Part shown: positions 10,963 through 22,158 of the stretch, in pieces
How positions within the stretch are numbered: position 1 is the stretch's first letter
Layout: each line of letters begins with the position of its first letter
From: Adiantum capillus-veneris
Lineage: Eukaryota; Streptophyta; Polypodiopsida; Polypodiales; Pteridaceae
Assembly: GCA_014529385.2 (NCBI GenBank)
Contig: CM043966.1
Span: 101,663,587-101,727,586 of the forward strand
Direction: 5' to 3'
DNA: 64,000 bases
Translations under genes and position numbers: made by a program
Notes under the pieces: generated by a model
Told to the model about the DNA's origin: nothing
The model's input: the letters and a program-made list of their open reading frames with translations, nothing else
Databases searched by the model: none

Positions 10963-11693
10963 GGAGAGGGAAGAAGAAGAAGAGAATTATAATTTATGTT
11001 GTAAGAAAAATTCAAATAGATATTAAAGATCAACTCAACAAGTGTTGATCTCAATATCTAATAAGAAAGATCTAGAGGGAATTGGAATCCTTGGATTGGT
11101 TTTATATAGGAACTAAAGTACATCCTCCTTGCTTGTGCATGCACACCTACAGATACATGTATGTGTGTTACCCAATAACCATGCTTTTCTTGGTTGCAAC
11201 AATGCACGAGTCACACACTAGTTCTAGTTATTTGAAAAGGTTAAGCAATGCCCTTTGCAAAAAAGGGTATCTTTCAGTTTTGTAAACACTATCATCTTTC
11301 TTGTCTAGTACACGTGTGGGTGTTCCCCTCTAAGGTCTGACTTTAGCAGGCTAAGAAAAGGATAAGGAGCCAATTTCTAGTTGCTCAAATATGAGGTCAA
11401 TGGAGATTGAAGTTGAAAATATATGAGTAAAATTGACCAATGAATTGTGATGCATGGTTTTTAGGACCCCTTCTGAAGATGCAATAAAGGCACAGTCAGT
11501 TGTTGGGGAGATGAGGATACTCTAGTCCAAGGGATCTCGAAAGAGAAGAAAAATCTACTTCACAAGCACCAAAGAGTAAAAAGTGCCATGGACAGAAGAT
11601 ACGTGGGAACGAGCTCTTATGCATACCTACAACCTATATCTTACAGAAGAGCCCATTCTAGGTGTGAATTTCTAGTGAAATTTACACGAGGAT

Positions 11694-12850
11694 GTTAGTG
11701 TGGACTCACAGCACAGCATACTCCGTTTTCACTTTTTTACCGACACTAAATATTTTTTACCACAGTAAATATTTCTTACCTACAGTAAATATTTTTCACC
11801 TACATGGTAAATACAAATCACTTTTTACCTACAGTAACTTTTTTTACCCATGGTAAATATTTTTTACTGCACCATAAGTATTTGGTAGGTAACAGTTCAC
11901 TGTTACTAGAAGCAGTGATTGGGCATCAACAATGCAGTTACAGGAGGAGAAAAGGGGAAAATCTTATGGTAAAGGTGAGTCAACAGGGATAAAGACTTTT
12001 GAGCTGAAAAGAGACATGCTGATTTTTTCAAAGAACACATGTCAAAAGAAGCCATGGTTGAGGATTTTTTGAGAATTTGATATTCACGAGGACCCAGCTG
12101 CCACCTCCCCCCCGCCGGTCCCCCCCTGACATGTGCAGAACCTCCTGTTTCAACAGCCACCTTACCTGCTCTTAAATGCTGGTCAAGGCCTTATCCCCAT
12201 GTGTCACAATCAAAAAAATCAGCATTTACCCTCCTCTCTCACATTACTCTAGAGAATATCTTGATGGTGACATATCAGGTGACCTCAATCTGTTGACCAC
12301 CCTAAGCAAAAAGTAACCCCAATCAGCGGATTTAAGCATGTTTATCCCTAATCCTAAACCCTCTCAGAAACCTATATAAGGAGGCCTTCTCTCACTCAAA
12401 ACCAACACTTCACCCCCTTCACCAAGCAATGAAGCTATGACGACATTGCTCACAACGAGGAGCTATGGATGGAGCTCTACTCTCTCTCCCTCTAGTATGC
12501 TACATTACTAGCCCTAAAACCTAAATAAGGAGTCTTCTCTCATGATCCATGGCCACCATCCTCGCCATCATTCCCGAAGGTATTGATGTGTTGCTAGTAG
12601 GATCATACCTACTTGTTGGGTTGATTGTTTTTGACAAGGGATTATACCATCCTTGGCTTGCTTCTCTATATCCTTGTTATGTATGATCAGATACCGTTGT
12701 ATTGTTAAACTGATGTCTTGTGTATATATATGCTACATAAGGTCCCTAAGCTTCGTTTCTATGTGTTTTGCCATATGTTCTGATGCCATCATAATGCCAG
12801 AAGTCTCACTTGCCTATGTGCACTATGTGTGAGGTCCCTAAACCTCTTAA
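11694..12850. other. LTR-like non-coding DNA with ACAGTAAATA minisatellite
   Basis: From 11,735 to 11,885 the motif TTTTTACC(T)ACAGTAAATA recurs about six to eight times. Farther on, ACCTATATAAGGAGGCCTTC near 12,371 resembles a core promoter and transcript start of an LTR, and a partly matching AACCTAAATAAGGAG occurs near 12,520. No coding region is supported. A solo LTR of an unidentified element is possible, but ends were not defined. Confidence 0.35.
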
Positions 12851-12966
12851 TTTAGGGTGGTGCCCCCTTTGTTTTGTTCTTTGCTTGTTTGCATGAGGCG
12901 TGGTTTGTGGAGTGTGCACGAGTACAGAGGCCACCCGATTGCACTACTCTTTTTCCCGCTATCAAA

Positions 12967-13138
12967 TTGGTGCAAAAAGAGGACTTTGAAATGAAAACGT
13001 ATCATGTCTATTTTTGGCATGCTAGAGGCCTTAATATCCATAATGTATCATGGATATTAATTGGTGCAAAAAGAGGACTTTGAAATGAAAATGTATCATG
13101 TCTATTTTTGGCATGCTAAAGGCCTTAATATCCATAAT
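12967..13138. repeat. 94-bp tandem duplication
   Basis: The segment starting TTGGTGCAAAAAGAGG at 12,967 recurs at 13,061 (offset 94) with one or two substitutions over nearly 80 bases. It lies on the distal side of the minus-strand copia LTR. Confidence 0.85.
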
Positions 13139-13149
13139 CCATATGGGTG

Positions 13150-13457
13150 AAGGTCGTTCAATTCTAATTGGTTTACATGTGTCCCTCAAAAAATACTTTG
13201 AAGGAGAGTAGTCGAGAGCACAACAAAAAAGGAAGATGAATACACACACACACACCACCATAGCCACACACACACGTTGTAGGGGGATATCCGACACACA
13301 CTGTGTGACCCCTTTCTCTCTTCTCTATCTTATGCACTTAAGTGCAAATATACACACTCTACTTTGTGTTAGCGGCTCACACAAGTGTATAGCTGTACAC
13401 TTAGGATTACTAGCAATTACTGATGGGCGGTGGACCACATGGCCATTACATTTAACA
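13150..13457 (-). repeat. 3' LTR start of minus-strand copia element (far end uncertain)
   Basis: Minus-strand reading gives the purine tract AAGTGGGAGAA (13,458-13,468) followed by TGTTAAATGTAATGG, the classic copia LTR start. TGTATATTTGC near 13,350 may be its TATA box. CA-rich runs occur at 13,240-13,275. The distal boundary was not found. Confidence 0.55.
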
Positions 13458-14714
13458 TTCTCCCACTTGATGGCCAATGTGGGACACCATAAGTATAGAA
13501 GAGAACCACACTTCACCCAATGTCCATCACCTCACGACAATGTTGAAACTGATTGCCGGAGAGACTTTTAGTGAGTGCATTTGCTATGTTCTCTGACATA
13601 GGAATATTCACTAAATCAAGGCTCTTGTTTGCCAGGCATTCATGATTGAAGTGATAAAGCACATCAATGTGTTTTGTTCTGGAATGAACACTGGATTGTT
13701 AGCCAAGGCAATAGCACTTTGACTATCACAATGAAGAACTGGTGTATACTACTCCAATCCAAGATCTTTCACTCGGTGAGAAAGCCAAAAAGCTTCTTTG
13801 CATGCGTCACTGAATGCAACATTCTCTTCCTCTGTGGTAGAAATGGATGTACAATCTTGAAGAACGGATCTCCAAGAAAAAGAAAAACCAGCAAATGTGT
13901 AAATCCAACCTATTGTTGCTTGTCAACACAGCCTGCATAATCAGTGTCTACAAATCCCTGAATGGATGACTCTCCAAGACCATGGCATAACTGTGTATCT
14001 GTAATTCCACTCAAGTATCTGAGAATCGACTTGACAACATCAAAATGCCTTTTACCAGGGTTAGACATAAATCTGCTGACAACTCCCACTACGTGTGCAA
14101 TGTCAGGTCTTGTAGCCACCATGGCATACATGAGACTACCACAAGCTAAAGCATAAGGAACCTTAGCCATTGCAGCTTTTTCCTTAGCAGATTTGGGACA
14201 GTTGTTCTTGCTAAGTTTCAAATATGCAGGCAATGGAGAACTCAAAGCCTTCCCCTTCTGCATGTTGAAACGATCAAGAACCTTGTGCACATACTCTTTT
14301 TGAAAAAGGTACAACCTCTTCTTACGGCCACGAGTGATGCGCATACCCAAAATGTGATTGGATTGACCCAAATATTTCATGTCAAATTGACTTTTTAGCT
14401 TGGTTTTCAAGTTAGCAATGTCCTTCTTGGAATGACCAACAATAAGCATGTCATCTACATAAGATGATAATAAGTTGTCCATTGGGTTGTCTTTTCACGT
14501 AAAGACATGGATCCTCATTACTGCACTTATAGCCTAGGGAACACATAAACTCATCAAAATTTTGATACCATTTTTTGGATGATTGCTTCAAGCCATAGAG
14601 ACTTTTCAGAACCTTACAGACCAATTGTTCCTTGCCCTTTAGCACAAACCCTTTAGGTTGCTGCATATAAATCTCTTCCTTGAGATCACCATGTAAGAAA
14701 TTTATAATGACATC
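13458..14714 (-). pseudogene. Ty1/copia pol remnant, reverse transcriptase and RNase H
   Basis: Minus-strand copia polyprotein. The open pieces 14,720-14,451 and 14,482-13,910 overlap in different frames; together they show FLHGDLKEEIYM, SLYGLKQS, the catalytic YVDD (SSYVDDMLIVG near 14,450), RPDIAHVVGVVSRFM and the RNase H start VDTDYAGC. A frameshift falls just before YVDD. Beyond 13,910 the RNase H part is recognisable only as short pieces with several stops. At its 5' side the homology ends exactly at 14,715, where a gypsy LTR begins. This copia copy was therefore interrupted by a later insertion, and its integrase and gag are missing. It is from a different subfamily than the copia remnant at the window start. 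Confidence 0.9.
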
Positions 14715-16345
14715 TGTCATAACAAATAATATCTAATTCTCCTGAATGATTTTCTCATGTTAAACTGATCATTTAAAATATGGGGAAGTGCAAGGGGAGA
14801 AAAAGTTAGAATATTGGCTAAACTGGCAGACCGGTCACAATAGGGATCCAAAGGAGGGCAAATAGGGATCCACCAAAGGGAGGGCCATCTTCAAAAGAGC
14901 AATGTGCAACAATGGGCTTCAAAGACCCTAAGGTTCATCCCATTAATACTTCCAAAATGATAAGGTTCCAAATTGAAAGGTAATGTTCAATGGTCAAAAT
15001 CTAGGTAAAGTTGGATGCTTATGTGAAGACCATAATGTCTTCACATATCCCTAGATAGGAGGGGCCGAGCCTTTCTTGTAGGGTATGAGAGAGAATCACA
15101 CACACACATTCTAGCAAGCTCCCCTTACACAAAGGGAATAGGGGACACATGCCATCTCCCTAGCCCACTTGCCCCCAAGGTGTATTCAAATCTTATTGGA
15201 TGGCCATAGAGGTGGACCCATGAGAATTAGGCTAGAGTACATTTAGTTTAATTCATTAAAAAACACTTGATAAAAGAACCAATAGAAATTAATATTATTA
15301 GAAGAATATTCGACAGTCTCCCAAGGGGTCCAATGAGCATTCAACAGACCTATGGCTTGCCTGATTCCTATTGGCCATAAGACTAAGTGGTCCAATGAGC
15401 ATTCAACAGCCCTATGGCTTGCCTGATTCTTATTGGCCAGAAGACTAAGGGGTCCAATGAGAATTTAATTGCATTAATTAAATATCTAAAGCTATCACAC
15501 ATGTCACAAGGCTATCACTTATGCTTCTTAATTATCATTTTGCAAGGTCCAATGGGATTCCAGCATGAGTAAAAATCAAGAGGGGTCGACCACGAGAGAG
15601 AGAGGGATGATTTTGGCAAGGCATTATCACACACACTCTCACACAATCTCATGTGTGAAGCAAAGAAGAATTCCTTTCCTTCTCAAGCTTTAATGGAAAG
15701 CTTATCATCTACTCCAAGCTTGGGAGAAGGAAGGCCTACACCAACAACTCTTGGCTTTGTGATGCAAATTCAACCAAGATCCAAGCTCCAATGCATGCTC
15801 ATCTCCTCTATCATGCTAATTACTAAGCTATGCTAAGATTTTTTGAGTGATTATGTGAGGAGATATACTTCTTTCTCATAAGAATACTCCTTCTTCCTCT
15901 CAATCTACTCTCATACTCTGCTAGCTCTTACCATCTTCGAAGGTGTGTGAGGTCTTGGGTCTGATACCATGAGGGAATTAATGTTGTGTTTTATAAGTGT
16001 GCTTGGTGCTTGAAAATTCCATCTTCATTGCACCAGCAAGTTATTGAAGAAACACAAAGTATTGTATTGTAAAAAGTCTTTCTTGATGGGGGAAACCTAT
16101 AATAAAAAGCCTTTTGGAGGGGGGACCAGCTCTATGTAAATCCGGTCCTCAACTGTTGTCAAAAGCTTAATTTCTCTCTCTTTTTGAAATATTGTTCATG
16201 CCTATCTAACTAGGTGTTATGTTTTTGTTGCTCTCTCTATCCAAGCACTCTTGCTATGTTCATTAGGAATCTATTCTAATGAAATGCTCACTATGTCTAT
16301 GTTATTTTCTGCTACATACAAGTTACTAGACCATTAAATGTTACA
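14715..16345 (+). repeat. 5' LTR of plus-strand gypsy copy
   Basis: Begins TGTCATAACAAATAATATC and ends AAATGTTACA. Along its length it matches the reverse complement of 18,767-20,427, the 3' LTR of the minus-strand copy. About 1.63 kb. The 5 bases before it (ACATC, 14,710-14,714) would be the target duplication, but no partner is in the window. The next bases, TTTGTATGAGAGCA, are a mutated form of the tRNA-iMet primer site TTGGTATCAGAGCA. Confidence 0.8.
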
Positions 16346-16738
16346 TTTGTATGAGAGCAGAAGGTTTCTCTTTTCTTGCTCAAGAAGAGAGGTCCTCAAG
16401 CTAACTATAAATAATTGGTATTATTAATTGCAATTGAGTAAGTAGAATAGGGATTTTTTGGCCTTGCAATGCGTCTACTTCGTGCAGATAACGAGGAATC
16501 ACCACTGAGAGCTATGTTCTTAATAGTGGATAGCCACTATTGACCTACTAGAAGCTTTATAGAAGCTAATACTATTTTGGTGTTGAAAGACCCTCTCTTC
16601 TATTCCTTGAAAATTAATGATATTTGAGCCATGTGTATAGGAACTTGAGTGCTTTTCTAAAGGGGTACAGAGGAGTAGCAACCAGGGCTTGAAGTGTCAA
16701 AGTACACTTTAAAATAGTTACACCTAAAAGTTGTTAGA

Positions 16739-18050
16739 ATGGGTGAAAACAGTAAAGAGAGTGAAATTAACGTTGATAGCTTTGATTTTGCTAATGAACA
16801 TGCTACTAATGATGGCCCTATGCGTGTTAACTACCTTATTTCTAGGCTTCAACAAACCATGGGCAATCCATCCCTCCAAAGTGAAGTGAAAGGGTAGATA
16901 CGTGCTCATGGGATTCTCCAAACTACCACCAAGAAGAGAGATTACCTAGGAAGCCTCCCTGTGAGACATCCAAAAGAGGCCTCTCTTCGATTTGCCAGCC
17001 TCTCTTCAATTTGGGAAGAAGAAAAGGATCCATATGAAGGGCTCAAAAATCTACTACTTGATGACGCATCTCCTTCCCAAAGGAGAACTGAAGAGTCCCC
17101 ACCAAAAGTACGAGAAAGAAGTGAGTCCCCTTGCACCTTGGCGGAGATGGCTCCAGAAAGACGGAGGGCAAAACACTCTCCAACTTATCCACACCATAAT
17201 TCAAAGAGGAATGAGAAGAAAAAGGCACGAAATAGGTCACCCTCTTCTCCATCTTCTTCATCCTCTTCCTCTTATGAAGAAATTGATGGTGCAAACAAGG
17301 AGGAACAAGGGAAGAAAAAGGTGAGAAAGAGGTCACCCTCTTCTCCATTCTCTTCAAATTCTTTCTCCTATGAAGAAAGTGATGGCGCAACTTTTGAACC
17401 ACCAAAAAGAAGAGGCCATAGGAAATCCTATTCCATGTGGAAGAGGTGATCCAAGCTCAAGAAGTTCAAAGAGGGAGGAAAGAACATCTATTTACTTACC
17501 TACAATGGCTCCTTTGGTGCTACAGACAAAGTCTTGGTCTTCATCCAACAATTCAATGCAGAGTTTGGAGATGAGGGCCTCACGGAGTCCTCTAAGCTAC
17601 ACCATGTAGCTATGCATTTTCTAAAGTCCTCCAGGCAATGGTGGTCTAGCCTACGGGCAAATGGTGAAGCTCTATGAACATGAAAAGCTTTAAGAGCTTC
17701 CATCATGAAGCAATTTTTGGCTGCCCATGATACTCACAGAATGGTGAAGCTTAAATCTCTCGCCCTACAAATCTATTCACAAATATGTACACGAGTTTTG
17801 GGACTTACATCTCAAATCCACTATCTTCAAAAAGATGGATTTTGGAGAGCAAAAACAACAAGTTGTGCAGGTCTAACTGAAGATATGTTGGAGTATGTTA
17901 ACTCCCAAAGGCCACGCACTATATCTGCGATCATACACCATACCATGGTGGCTTCACGAATCAATTTCCAACAAGGGGCTGAGAGAAATCTTAAGCCCAC
18001 GGAGAACAATGATCGTAATGATGAGCCTTAGGGGAAGTATGATGTCCAAC
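16739..18050 (+). pseudogene. Gypsy gag, broken copy
   Basis: ATG 16,739 starts a Gag whose N terminus (GENSKESEINVDS) matches the minus-strand copy at 25,851. It continues through a Ser/Arg/Lys-rich segment (SPSSPSSSSSSSYEE) and a capsid-like region with QWWSSLRA and SIMKQFLA. The segment SQRPRTISAIIHHTMVASR lies just before the knuckle region. Stops at 16,894 (TAG) and 17,447 (TGA), plus frameshifts, inactivate it. Gag packages element RNA. The zinc knuckle near 18,140 reads CFKWEEQGHAYHAC, with the second Cys replaced by Trp, so even the knuckle is damaged. Confidence 0.85.
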
Positions 18051-18249
18051 AACAAAGTAAGGCGAAGGGAGTTTATAAAGGAAAAAATAAAATCTCTCTT
18101 GAACAGCTTGACCGTTATCGTAAACATAACCATTGTTTCAAGTGGGAGGAGCAAGGGCATGCTTATCATGCTTGTCCCCACAAGAATACATGAAATGAGC
18201 CTCCTAGAGCTACCTTGGTCAAAATCCAAGAAGAGGAAGATCACCACAA

Positions 18250-18766
18250 AGGATCTCCTCTATGCTATGCTTGGGAAAAGTTAAGAGAACATGATACTTT
18301 ATTCTCTTTGACCTTGGTTCTACTCACAATTTCATATCCATAGAGTTGGCCCCCAAGCTAGGCATCCAAGCCTATGAGATGGGAGATGTCCTACCCGCCA
18401 ATGGTGCTTTCAAGGGACAAGAAGCTTCAGTCACTCCCTTAATTGGGAAATTGAGGCTCCATGTCCAAAGCTATGTGGAAAAAGAGGACTTCTTTATCTC
18501 TCCTCTCAAGCACGAGGATGTAATCCTAGGGGCACCATGGTTTGATTGCATGGCTACCAATGTTAAATTCCCTGAAAGTCAAATCTACTTTAGGTTCAAG
18601 GAAAAAGGTATGTACATAGATGCTAAGGAGTTGGGTAACACCATACCCATTGTAAACATGAAAGATTTCAATAAGTCAATAAAGAGCTCTATTTCCATGT
18701 GCATGATTTTGTTAGAGATTCTCAAAATGAAACTAATGCTTTAGCAAAAGAAAATATAAATAATCA
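18250..18766 (+). pseudogene. Gypsy aspartic protease region, truncated
   Basis: In one frame the sequence near 18,307 reads FDLGSTHNFIS, the family's active-site neighbourhood (D-x-G-STHNFI). It is followed by a retroviral-protease-like domain including KLRLHVQSYV and DVILGAPWFDCMATN. The open piece 18,346-18,744 covers the domain. Homology to the minus-strand copy stops at 18,766, where the inverted LTR begins. A frameshift separates the active-site motif from the rest. Confidence 0.75.
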
Positions 18767-20427
18767 TGTAACATTTAATGGCCTAATAACTTGTGTGTAG
18801 CGGAAATTAGTATGAACATAGTGGGCATTTCATTAGAATAGATTCCTAATAAGAATTACAAGAGTGCTTGGGTGGAGAGAGCAACAAAAAGCATAACACC
18901 TACTTAGATAGCATGAACAATACTTTCAAAAGAGAGAGAAATTAAGCTATTGACAACAGTTGAGGACCGGATTTGCATGGAGCCGGTCCCCCCTCCAGTC
19001 CCCCCTCCAAAAGGCTTTGTATTATGGTTTCTCCCATCAAGAGAGACATTGTACAATACAATTCTTTGTGTTCCTTCAAGACTAGCTAGTGCAATGAAGA
19101 TGAAAGCTTCATGCACTAAGCAAAACACTTAGCAAACACAACATAAATTATCCCCGGTCTCCGACCCAAGACCTCACACACCTTTGAAGATGGTGAGAGC
19201 TAGCAGGGTATGAGAGTAGATTGAGAGGAAGAAGGAGTATCTTACGAAAAAGATGTACATCTCCTCACATAATCACTCATATTAACATATCTTAGCTTAG
19301 TAATTAGCATGGTAGAGGAGATGAGCATGCATTGAAGCTGGGCTCTTGGTTGGATTTGCATCCACATGCCAAGAGTGTGTCCATGTAGGCTTCTATCTCA
19401 CAAGCTTGGAGTAGGTGATGAGCTCTCCATTAAAGCTTGGGAAGAGATAGTCTTCTATTTCTTCACACATGAGATTGTGTGAGTGTGTGTGTGATAATGC
19501 CTTGCAAAATTCAGCCCCCTCTCTCTCTTGGGCGAGCCCTCTTGCTATTTGCTCTTCCTCTACCCTCATTGGGCCTCCCCAAGTCAAGCCAATGATGATT
19601 AAGAAGCATAAGTGATAGACTTCTGACATGTGTCCCCCTTTCCCCTTTTGTGAGAGCTTGAGATAATTTAATAATTCAACTAAACTCTCATTGGACCCCT
19701 TTGCCTCCTGGCCAATAGGAATCAGGCAAGCCATTGGGCTGCTGAATGCTCATTGGACCCCTTGGGAGACTGTCCAATAGTCATCTAGGAGACTTAATTC
19801 TAATTGGTTCTTTTATTAAGTGTTTTTAAATAAATTAAACTAGATTTAGTCTAGCCTAATTCTCATTGGTTCTTTTATTAAGTGTTTTTAAATAAATTAG
19901 ACTAGATTTAGTCTAGCCTAATTCTCATTGGTCCACCTCCAAGGACATCCAATAGGAATTGGGCACACCTTGTGGGCATCTGGCCTAGGGAGCTGACATG
20001 TGTCCCTCATTCCCTTTGTGTAAAGGGATCTTGTGTGTGTGTGTGTGGCTTTCTCTCTCATCCCCTACATTCTAGGCTCGCCCCCTCCTATGTAGGGATA
20101 TACAAAGACTTTTTTGGTCACACACAAAGCATCCAATTCCCTTAAGGTTGACCTTTGGACACAACCTTTGAATTTTGGAACCTTAGCATTTTGGAAGTCT
20201 TAATGGGCTGAACCTTAGGGTCTTTTCAGCCCATTGTTGCACATGGCTCTTTTGCATATGGCCCCCGCCTTTGGATCCCTATTTTCCCTCCTTTGGATCC
20301 CTATTGTGGCCGGTCTGCTAGCTTAATCAATATTCTAGCTTTTTCTCCACTAGCACTTCCCCACAATAAATGATCAGTTTAATATGAGAAAATCATTTAG
20401 GAGAATTAGATATTGATTATTATGACA
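18767..20427 (-). repeat. 3' LTR of minus-strand gypsy copy
   Basis: Plus-strand TGTAACATTTAATGG at 18,767 matches the start of the other LTR at 26,145; the far end is TATGACA at 20,427 (TGTCATA on the minus strand). About 1.66 kb, close to the 1.63-kb plus-strand LTR. It contains an internal near-duplicate of about 60 bases around 19,790-19,930 (the TCTAATTGGTTCTTTTATTAAG region). Confidence 0.8.
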
Positions 20428-20609
20428 TTACCTCTCTCTTGAAATCATAGTCGTGTGGCTGGTCTGCTAGCTTAATCAATATTCTAGCTTTTTCTCCACT
20501 AGCACTTCCCCACAATAAATGATCAGTTTAATATGAGAAAATCATTTAGGAGAATTAGATATTGATTATTATGACATTACCTCTCTCTTGAAATCATAGT
20601 CGTCCTCGA
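20312..20609. repeat. 149-bp tandem duplication across the LTR/purine-tract junction
   Basis: The block starting GGTCTGCTAGCTTAATC at 20,312 repeats at 20,461 with almost no difference. Each copy holds the last 116 bases of the LTR plus the adjacent purine tract (minus strand CAAGAGAGAGG). There are therefore two candidate LTR/PPT boundaries, 20,427 and 20,576. Confidence 0.85.
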
Positions 20610-20931
20610 CTATGGTGTAGAGAAGATAAAGCATATTCATGAGTCCTTTTCTTAGTGGGTAGAGGATCCCTATGTTACCCTACTACATCATTCCACAATT
20701 GATGACTAGTCCATTTGGAGCTTGAGAGCCTGAGGCTGCCGCAAGCATGTTTGCACATTACTCCTATCAGTCTTCCATAGTAGAGTGAGAAGCTCTACTT
20801 GGTGTTTGGGAGACGTCGTCTCTGCAAACTTGATCTAAGCATGCATACTACTTTATTTTTGTGCACAATAAAGAAAAAGAGAGTCTTATAAGACAAAAAC
20901 TTTGTTCATTTTTAACATTTTGTACATTTGC

Positions 20932-22158
20932 TTACTCTTGGAAAGCATTGTAAGCATTGACAAGGTTTAGGTTATCCTTTAATTGTATGCCTTGCATCCA
21001 TCTAGCATCTTCAAAAGGATAATTCTTAAACTTAATAAGATATCTTCGGATAGTCTTACCGCCTCTTAGTACCTTGTCTTCATGTCGGAGAATGGACTCG
21101 GGCTGTAGCACCTCCTCTTGGTCCTCGATCTCCGGTGGGTCTTCAATAGTTGGTTCTTGAGGTGGCTCTCCTTTGTAAGGCTTTAATAGGCTCACATGGA
21201 AAGCATTGTGTATGAGCCAATGATTGGGCAACTTGAGTTGATAGACCATCTCATTGATTGGCCTAAGAATCTGGAAGGGACCATAGTACCTTTTTGCTAG
21301 CTTAGCATAGTACTTTTGGTGTCCCGTAGGATTCTTGCCCGTCGTGTGCCTTAATCGAGCCTTGGGAAACTTTAATAAGACCCAGTCATTTTCTTTAAAG
21401 TATTGGGATCTTCTGTGCTTGTCTGCAGTAGCCTTTTGCCTTTGCTGTGAGATAGAGATAGCATCCTTAATCTTCTGAAAAGATTCTTGTAGGTCTCGGC
21501 TATACTCATTTGCAGCGAAGATCTTCCCATGTACCTTAGGTAGAAAGGGACTTTTTGATCTCCCCTCAATTACCTCGAAAGGCGCTTTTCCCGTGGAAGT
21601 ATGTACAGTGTTATTGTAAGCATACTCCACTAAGGGTAAGTACTTCTCCCATTGGGATCTTTGATCTACTTCCGTTACATAGGCTTTTAGTAGATCGAGA
21701 ATGGTTAGGTTAGCTATTTCACTTTGGCCATCCATTTGTGGATGATAGGCCGAAGAGAAGTTTAGTCTTGTCCCTAAATTCTCAAAGAGACCCTTCCAGG
21801 AATTACTGGTCATTCTAGGATCTCTATCCAACACTATGGACATTGGCAAGCCATGGTACTTGAAAATTTGGGAAATGAAGAGGGTTGCCATTTGATGGGC
21901 TTTGATAGTCTTTTTGACAGGTATAAAATGAGCTTGTTTACTGAACCTATCTACTATCGTCCATATTCCCGTATTCCCATGGATAGACTTAGGCAATCCA
22001 ATGATAAAATCCATGGATATGCTCTCCCATAGTGAATTAGGGATTGGCAAGGGTTGAAGCAATCCAAGTTGCTTCCCTCTATCAAATTTTGTCTTTTGGC
22101 AAACCACACATTTAGAAACATACTCTTGTATGTTCACTTTCATGGTAGGCCAATAGAA
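20932..22158 (-). CDS. Gypsy integrase with chromodomain-like C terminus
   Basis: Starts right after TAG 22,159-22,161 that splits it from RNase H; ATG 22,143 is internal. The HHCC zinc region spans the stop (SHAPPYAGHRG upstream, CVVCQKTK here). The catalytic core shows all three acidic residues in context: SMDFIIGLP, LDRDPRMTS and DGQSEIANL. The C-terminal part contains GPFQILRPI and then YLIKFKNYPFEDARW, a chromodomain-like module that marks chromoviruses and in relatives steers insertion to heterochromatin. TAA at 20,932-20,934 is the end. This 403-residue piece is itself undamaged. In the living element it is cleaved from the polyprotein and inserts the cDNA. Confidence 0.93.
   Translation of the reverse strand, partial: FYWPTMKVNIQEYVSKCVVCQKTKFDRGKQLGLLQPLPIPNSLWESISMDFIIGLPKSIHGNTGIWTIVDRFSKQAHFIPVKKTIKAHQMATLFISQIFKYHGLPMSIVLDRDPRMTSNSWKGLFENLGTRLNFSSAYHPQMDGQSEIANLTILDLLKAYVTEVDQRSQWEKYLPLVEYAYNNTVHTSTGKAPFEVIEGRSKSPFLPKVHGKIFAANEYSRDLQESFQKIKDAISISQQRQKATADKHRRSQYFKENDWVLLKFPKARLRHTTGKNPTGHQKYYAKLAKRYYGPFQILRPINEMVYQLKLPNHWLIHNAFHVSLLKPYKGEPPQEPTIEDPPEIEDQEEVLQPESILRHEDKVLRGGKTIRRYLIKFKNYPFEDARWMQGIQLKDNLNLVNAYNAFQE

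Larger units (their letters stand above)
14715..18766 (+). mobile_element. Truncated gypsy (chromovirus family) element, 5' half
   Basis: Plus-strand copy consisting of a 5' LTR (14,715-16,345), a degenerate tRNA-Met primer site, gag and the start of protease. It stops at 18,766, where the inverted LTR of a second copy of the same family begins. It inserted into the minus-strand copia pol at 14,715. No RT or integrase follows in the window, so it was truncated or split by the second element. Confidence 0.8.

Noticed and set aside
13236-13571. 111-codon plus-strand ORF
   Set aside because: Antisense shadow of the copia LTR and pol end, with CA-repeat translation.
18950-19132. 60-codon ORF with Pro-rich centre
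   Set aside because: Lies inside the gypsy LTR and recurs, altered, in the other LTR; it is LTR sequence.
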